A stretch of DNA of 64,000 bases from Nemania diffusa (taxonomy: Eukaryota > Ascomycota > Sordariomycetes > Xylariales > Xylariaceae): assembly GCA_038501195.1 (NCBI GenBank), contig JBBPUQ010000001.1:4464001-4528000 (forward strand). The letters run 5' to 3'. Positions 59,755-64,000 of the stretch are shown here, piece by piece. The translations under genes were made by a program, and so were the position numbers. Every line of letters starts with the position of its first letter. The first letter of the stretch is position 1. The notes under the pieces were generated by a model that saw only the letters and a program-made list of their open reading frames with translations, did not search any database and was not told the DNA's origin.

Positions 59755-60705
59755 ATGGCGGGGAAAAGAAACAACGTACCCGATGCCTGGGACGACGACG
59801 ACTGGGAGGTTAAAGCCGACCGAGTAACGGCAGCAGATACAGAGCTAGACGAACCGCCGCAGGTTTCAATGACCAAAGCGCAACGTCTGGCGCAACATGC
59901 CGAATCCAATAGGAAGCTCTGGCAATCAGCGTGAGTTTTCAAATGAGACGCACTAGAGGGTCGCTTCCACCTTTCCCGCCATCGAGTTGACTAACAAAAC
60001 CGTCTTTGATGCAGCGAGACGCCGCCAGAGCCCTTCCACTTCCTCGCGGCGCGCCCCGAGCCCCCTCTCGCGACCGAATTCAAGCCAGCTGTCAAGGTCC
60101 TCAGCCGCAAGCCCGCACCCAAAATGATCACGAAACGGGACCCCCTCACCGGCGAAGTCTCACAGCTTAAGCTGGATGACGGAGACTCCGACGATGAGAA
60201 GAGCAAAGTACAGCTGAGCCCCGAACAGATCCGCGCGAAGCAGCAGCGCGAGCGGGAGGAGAAGCAGCGCCGGTACGAAGAAGTCAGGGCTAAGATCTTT
60301 GGCACCGCCCCCGCTAGCTCGGGCTCGGGGAACGGATCAAACCCTTCGTCAGGCACATCTACTCCTGGAAATGCCACGCCGCCGAGGCCAGCTGACGGGC
60401 GCGGCCCGAGGGGCCGCGGTAGAGGGCGTGGCGGGGCTGCCAGTGGCGGACACAGACACAATGATAGCCGAGGCGACACCAGCGGTGCCCAGCGGCCAGT
60501 AAGTCAGTCTGGTCCCAATAGCCGTGAGCTGTACGATCCCGGCTACTCGCCGAAGCCTAGTTTTCAGTTGGAAAGAAGGGGCGGTGGTGCTACGCCCATC
60601 TCTGGTCGATCTACGCCACGTGACGAAGACCAGGTCATTCGATCGCCGAGAGGCCCGGATGGCAATAGCAGAGGTTTCACAAAACGCGGTGCCAAAGCTA
60701 GTTGA
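59755..60705 (+). CDS. SUZ-domain RNA-binding protein
   Basis: Two exons, 59755-59930 and 60015-60705, with an 84-nt phase-2 intron (GTGAGT donor, ATGCAG acceptor); 288 aa. The N-terminus is D/W-rich (D-A-W-D-D-D-D-W-E). A SUZ domain lies at about 84-155: K-V-L-S-R-K-P-A-P-K-M, then S-P-E-Q-I-R-A-K-Q-Q-R-E-R-E-E-K-Q and A-K-I-F-G. A Gly/Arg (RGG-like) patch G-R-G-P-R-G-R-G-R-G-R-G-G follows near 187-199. SUZ domains bind RNA in the cytoplasm; the exact partner is unknown. The 3' end converges on NAR1, stop codons 38 bp apart. Confidence 0.88.
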
Positions 60706-60743
60706 ATGTTATCATTTGAGGTCTGTCCTCGAGGCGATAGTGT
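60706..60743. other. 38-bp convergent intergenic gap
   Basis: Only 38 bases separate the stop codons of the SUZ gene (+) and NAR1 (-). Their 3' untranslated regions and polyadenylation signals must overlap the neighbouring transcript. Confidence 0.8.
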
Positions 60744-62489
60744 CTACCACCCACCGCCGATCTTGCTAGCCAGCTGAATAACCCGCTCGGTGTCGTTGGT
60801 TTTGCTCTTACCGACGTCACTGACGACCTCACGGTAGCTGGTAGATACTAGCCTATCTATGTCTATGCTGGTTATACTACTCCAGTGTGCCAGGTTATCT
60901 CGAATATATGTTGAGGAAATGTCGCCAATTAAATCATCTTTTCCCCTACCAATATTCTCTGTGCCCTCACCACTTCCCGACTCGCTTTCGTCGGCTGAGA
61001 AATAGGCCTCGTCTACCTCAGCAAGCCACTGTTTCTGCTCTTGGGGCCCTGGCTGGAATCTCGCCCCCTTGCGTTCAACCACCAGAGGATCGTCGACTTT
61101 GATCTGACCCCCTCCGTTAGTGCACCCACCAGGGCAAGCCATCACTTCGACATAGTCGTATTCTGAACCAGCCGGCTTGCCTGCAGCTTTTCTGGCTGCC
61201 CCAACAGACCTCGCGCCGGGCATCCGCGATGGCCGTGCTGGTTTTAGTTTTCGAACTAGGTTCTGAATATTTCGAAACCCATAGTATCGAGCGGCCCTGA
61301 AAATGGTGTCACCGGACCCTGATATTACTGAAAACTCAGCAACGTCTACATTCCTACCCCTGGTCGTTTCGATTCGCGACCCTGGATGCCGCGACGCAAC
61401 GTATTGCAACGTGTAGTAGAGGTTACCACCTGACGTTCCGGCAGCGGGAACTGCCTGAATACTCTGACTGGACGGAAATATGAACTCCTGTATCGTAGGA
61501 TCAGGGAAAGGGACACGTGATAAGACAGGGATTGATTCTTTGGGTAGACTAAAGAAATCGATGCCTCTTGACTCTGCCAACATCAAAATCTCTTTGCTTG
61601 TGATAACGCAGTCGACGTCGCGGACTCCACTGCCTGGCCGATCCTTTTCGTTCCAGACCAAGTCTGTCAATTCTTCGCGACTGGCTTCTAATTTTTTGTC
61701 GAAACATGGCATTATAGCAAGGTGCCATATTCGATCTGGGGATATGCCGAGCGTGCGGCTTAAGCTTGTCTTGAATAGCGTGCCCATCAACGCTTGCGGC
61801 GACTTGATTTTAGATATATGGGGTAATACATACGGATGTGTCTTCTCGGCATAACACACCCAACCTGGACAACTTGAAGACAAGATGGGCTTTGCGATCT
61901 TGCGATCACTAATGGCTTCCTCGGCGCCTAGGACCAGACATGCCGCCCGGGCCGCATTCGTATCGGCTACCCATGAGAATCCATTATTCCATTTCCCACC
62001 AACCTTTAATCCATTGCGACCTTCTAATAATTGTGTGATCATTCGCCCGGTATCGCGCTGACTTACACCCGGCCCCGCGGCTGCAGCAAGACTGGCACGC
62101 GTCTGGGGAGACACGCTTGCCACAAAGAGCTTACTATCAGGATTCTCCAACCCTTCGACCTTGATTGTCCCATCCACATCGTCGCGCCTTATTTGTAGGG
62201 CAGGGGCTTGGTCTAAGGTGTTTAAGAGTTCGCTATGGCTCTGTAAACTAACGAGCACAGCTTCGGCTGAGGTCACGCAGCCAGAGCAGGCTAGGCAGTC
62301 CGTCAAGGAAATCTGTGCTGGCGCACCCGCTATTGGAGTGGATTGTTGGCCGTCGAGGACTACCTCGTGTTCGAGCTCGCTTCCTTTCGGGTGCTCGGAA
62401 GCCGCAGGCAGCGTCTCGACGGGTTTGATACATGCGACGCCTGGCGAAATGAAGTCATTGAGGTCGTCGGCGGAGAGGATAGCGGACAT
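60744..62489 (-). CDS. NAR1: Cytosolic Fe-S cluster assembly factor Nar1
   Basis: Single exon, 581 aa. ATG at 62489 gives the family-typical start M-S-A-I-L-S-A-D-D-L-N-D-F; the longer frame upstream starts only with TTG. All eight conserved cysteines are present: Cys20, 65, 68 and 71 (C-L-A-C-S-G-C) for the N-terminal 4Fe-4S cluster, and Cys207 (S-C-P-G-W), Cys262 (M-P-C-F-D), Cys452 and Cys456 (A-C-P-G-G-C) for the second. Nar1 resembles iron-only hydrogenases but acts in the CIA pathway, carrying clusters to the Cia1/Met18 targeting complex for nuclear and cytosolic Fe-S proteins. Length matches other filamentous fungi. Confidence 0.96.
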   Translation of the reverse strand: MSAILSADDLNDFISPGVACIKPVETLPAASEHPKGSELEHEVVLDGQQSTPIAGAPAQISLTDCLACSGCVTSAEAVLVSLQSHSELLNTLDQAPALQIRRDDVDGTIKVEGLENPDSKLFVASVSPQTRASLAAAAGPGVSQRDTGRMITQLLEGRNGLKVGGKWNNGFSWVADTNAARAACLVLGAEEAISDRKIAKPILSSSCPGWVCYAEKTHPYVLPHISKIKSPQALMGTLFKTSLSRTLGISPDRIWHLAIMPCFDKKLEASREELTDLVWNEKDRPGSGVRDVDCVITSKEILMLAESRGIDFFSLPKESIPVLSRVPFPDPTIQEFIFPSSQSIQAVPAAGTSGGNLYYTLQYVASRHPGSRIETTRGRNVDVAEFSVISGSGDTIFRAARYYGFRNIQNLVRKLKPARPSRMPGARSVGAARKAAGKPAGSEYDYVEVMACPGGCTNGGGQIKVDDPLVVERKGARFQPGPQEQKQWLAEVDEAYFSADESESGSGEGTENIGRGKDDLIGDISSTYIRDNLAHWSSITSIDIDRLVSTSYREVVSDVGKSKTNDTERVIQLASKIGGGW

Positions 62490-63837
62490 GGTGCGCGTGT
62501 TAGGGGATGTAGTACGATTCGAGGTAGATAACAAGGGGGGCTCGAGACGAAGCTGCCCGGAGGCGCTGTTGGCTTATCGGGATGTCGCGCAAGAATGCGA
62601 GTGGCAAATGCTAACTTTTCGGTTGTTGGCTTTTCTCTTCTCGAAGGGTCAATCGTACAATGAATTATGTCGTAGAAAATTTAAGATTTAGGGCATTTGA
62701 ATACCTAGCTTCCTCTCCGAAAACAAATCAATCAGGCCTCTGAAATGTTGTTCGATGTTGAAGTACTGAGTTAATGTAGTTTGGCTGCGTGGGGTTTTGC
62801 TTTGAAATGTGACTTTTGGGGCATGCGAAATCGGCTGGTCGCGGGACCTAGAGAGTCGGGCTCGCCTCCCATCTAGCATCAGGTGGGGTACGATTTTATA
62901 TTCGCACGGTAAAGAAATACAATATCTCACACCCAAAAGACCAGCGAAAGTCCCCATATACATACTGTGCGAAATAGTTCCTAGAGGTATATGCACTATA
63001 AATATTTAGGCCAATCACGTCTAATACATTAAGTATCACTTCTTCCACGACAGCTACTGTAAGTTTTAAGTTTTACTACTTTTCCTAGCACACAATAAAT
63101 TGGGATTAGCGCATTTTTCGCTTCTGCTTAAGCTTGGCTTAGCCAAATATTAGGCAGGCGACTGAGCACATACATACTTTGTGCATGATTTATACAGACA
63201 GAAACGGGTTGTAAAACGCCTTATTTTTTTCCCGTTAACGCGAGACATTGGGGTTATTCAAAACACGTTTAAAGCACCCGGACAAAGACGAATTAAAATA
63301 TATATCTTCTGCAGCCCACTACTGATTTTATATTTCCTTCCTTTCTTATTTAGCGTAGAATCGTTATATATAGCATTAATACACTCGCCCGTGATGCCAC
63401 TGTTCACGATCGTTACAATGAGAGTAATCACGGTGACTTTGGTGATCGCCACGATTTCCTTTCTCTATATAAAGCTTCATTATCCCTTCTGTATGTAGTC
63501 ACTCCTTGTAGTCCCTTCTCTATTGACTTACTACGAGAATTCAATCTCTAGACTACTATATGAACTTCTATCTCTATGTAGTGGTGGGAGTCGCTTGAAA
63601 CCTCCCCAACGGACACACAGCCGTTGTTCCTATTGTTACCTGCAAATCAAGAACCCCCCGACGTGCTGCCTCTGCCTCTCAGGTGATGTAGAGCATGTCC
63701 GTTACCGTATCTAGATAAATACAGAAACAACTCCTAGAATCTAGTAACCAAATTGCTGGCTAACCTCTCCCGGCCCTCCTCCTTACACTCCACACTACTT
63801 CGGTAGCAAGACTCAATGTAGCTGTAGGATCCTCCAT
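62490..63837. other. Promoter of NAR1 and spacer to the next gene
   Basis: Contains a doubtful 91-codon open frame at 62688-62963 and AT-rich sequence with short hydrophobic frames on the plus strand (63181-63498) that look like chance. No other feature supported. Confidence 0.5.
62688..62963 (-). CDS. Small hypothetical ORF upstream of NAR1
   Basis: ATG-started, 91 codons. The last 28 residues (L-T-Q-Y-F-N-I-E-Q-H-F to G-I-Q-M-P) look helical and protein-like; the middle is Arg/Ser-rich. No domain or neighbour relationship suggests a role. It may be an unannotated small gene, a fragment or chance. Confidence 0.28.
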   Translation of the reverse strand: MYMGTFAGLLGVRYCISLPCEYKIVPHLMLDGRRARLSRSRDQPISHAPKVTFQSKTPRSQTTLTQYFNIEQHFRGLIDLFSERKLGIQMP

Positions 63838-64000
63838 CTACTGTGGTTCCGGCTTTTGAAGCCATTGCTTCAGCCTCTTAAGGGAGTATTCATCATGTTT
63901 CGCCTCGGATGTATAGAAACTCTCCTCGAACCAGCCTGGCGTTCCAAGCGATTGGAGAGTCTTCCCAAATGGTTGGCAAGATCCAAAGTCGATCAGCACA
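63838..64000 (-). CDS. Protein kinase-like protein, 5' part outside the window
   Basis: The minus strand from the right edge is open for 53 codons to a TAG at 63838. It begins V-L-I-D-F-G-S-C-Q-P-F-G, a D-F-G magnesium loop, then G-T-P-G-W-F-E-E, the activation-loop end of a fungal kinase-like family, and ends L-K-R-L-K-Q-W-L. The N-lobe and catalytic loop lie outside. The usual kinase C-lobe is missing after the activation loop, which fits a group of short fungal kinase-like proteins and suggests a truncated or atypical kinase. Confidence 0.75.
   Translation of the reverse strand, partial: VLIDFGSCQPFGKTLQSLGTPGWFEESFYTSEAKHDEYSLKRLKQWLQKPEPQ

Noticed and set aside
63181..63498. 105-codon hydrophobic plus-strand frame
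   Set aside because: AT-rich low-complexity sequence; hydrophobicity follows from base composition.

Overview
This is nuclear DNA from a filamentous ascomycete (Pezizomycotina, most likely a sordariomycete). The evidence is short introns of about 50-180 nt with GTNNGT donors and CTAAC-type branch points, typical fungal orthologues (Sch9, Prp4, Nar1, Dus4, Atp14, a Psk1/S6K-like kinase), and intergenic DNA full of short TAGG/CCTA tetranucleotide clusters. All gene models below were built by hand, joining exons across introns where donor, acceptor, branch point and reading phase agree. I saw no rRNA or tRNA gene, CRISPR array or operon.

Layout. 1-1298 (-) is the 3' part of an F-box gene running off the left edge. 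5186-8844 (-) is a three-exon SNF2 ATPase. 9650-12383 (-) is a large low-complexity fungal protein of unknown function. 14684-15731 (-) is an aldo/keto reductase. 16966-18312 (+) is tRNA-dihydrouridine synthase Dus4, with two short 5' exons. 21900-23414 (+) is an AGC kinase preceded by a 46-codon upstream ORF. 27277-28818 (+) is a secreted/membrane DOMON-cytochrome b561 protein. 29618-31239 (+) is the U4/U6 snRNP WD40 protein Prp4. 32396-33955 (+) is a transcription-type cyclin. 35128-35882 (+) is mitochondrial ATP synthase subunit h. 39190-41959 (-) is the Sch9 kinase, followed by about 7.4 kb without a convincing gene. 49382-49989 (-) is a GFA-family zinc protein. 51100-52264 (-) is an unknown, probably nuclear protein. 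54148-55312 (-) is a coiled-coil protein. 58640-59069 (-) is a small two-exon unknown gene. 59755-60705 (+) is a SUZ-domain RNA-binding protein converging on NAR1 at 60744-62489 (-). A kinase-like 3' end enters from the right at 63838.

Mobile or structured DNA. A 215-bp TA-flanked inverted-repeat element (Tc1/mariner-type MITE) lies at 34635-34849, upstream of ATP14. A 0.79-kb near-perfect palindrome at 55521-56311 sits about 0.2 kb upstream of the coiled-coil gene. A GC-rich broken coding relic lies at 57128-57715.

The genes are mostly independent housekeeping and signalling genes, not a pathway cluster. Two AGC kinases of the nutrient/TOR-linked class (Sch9 and the Psk1/S6K-like kinase) lie about 16 kb apart. 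I see no secondary-metabolite cluster or defence island. The least explained items are the palindromic element, the upstream ORF before the S6K-like kinase, and the small spliced gene at 58.6-59.1 kb.
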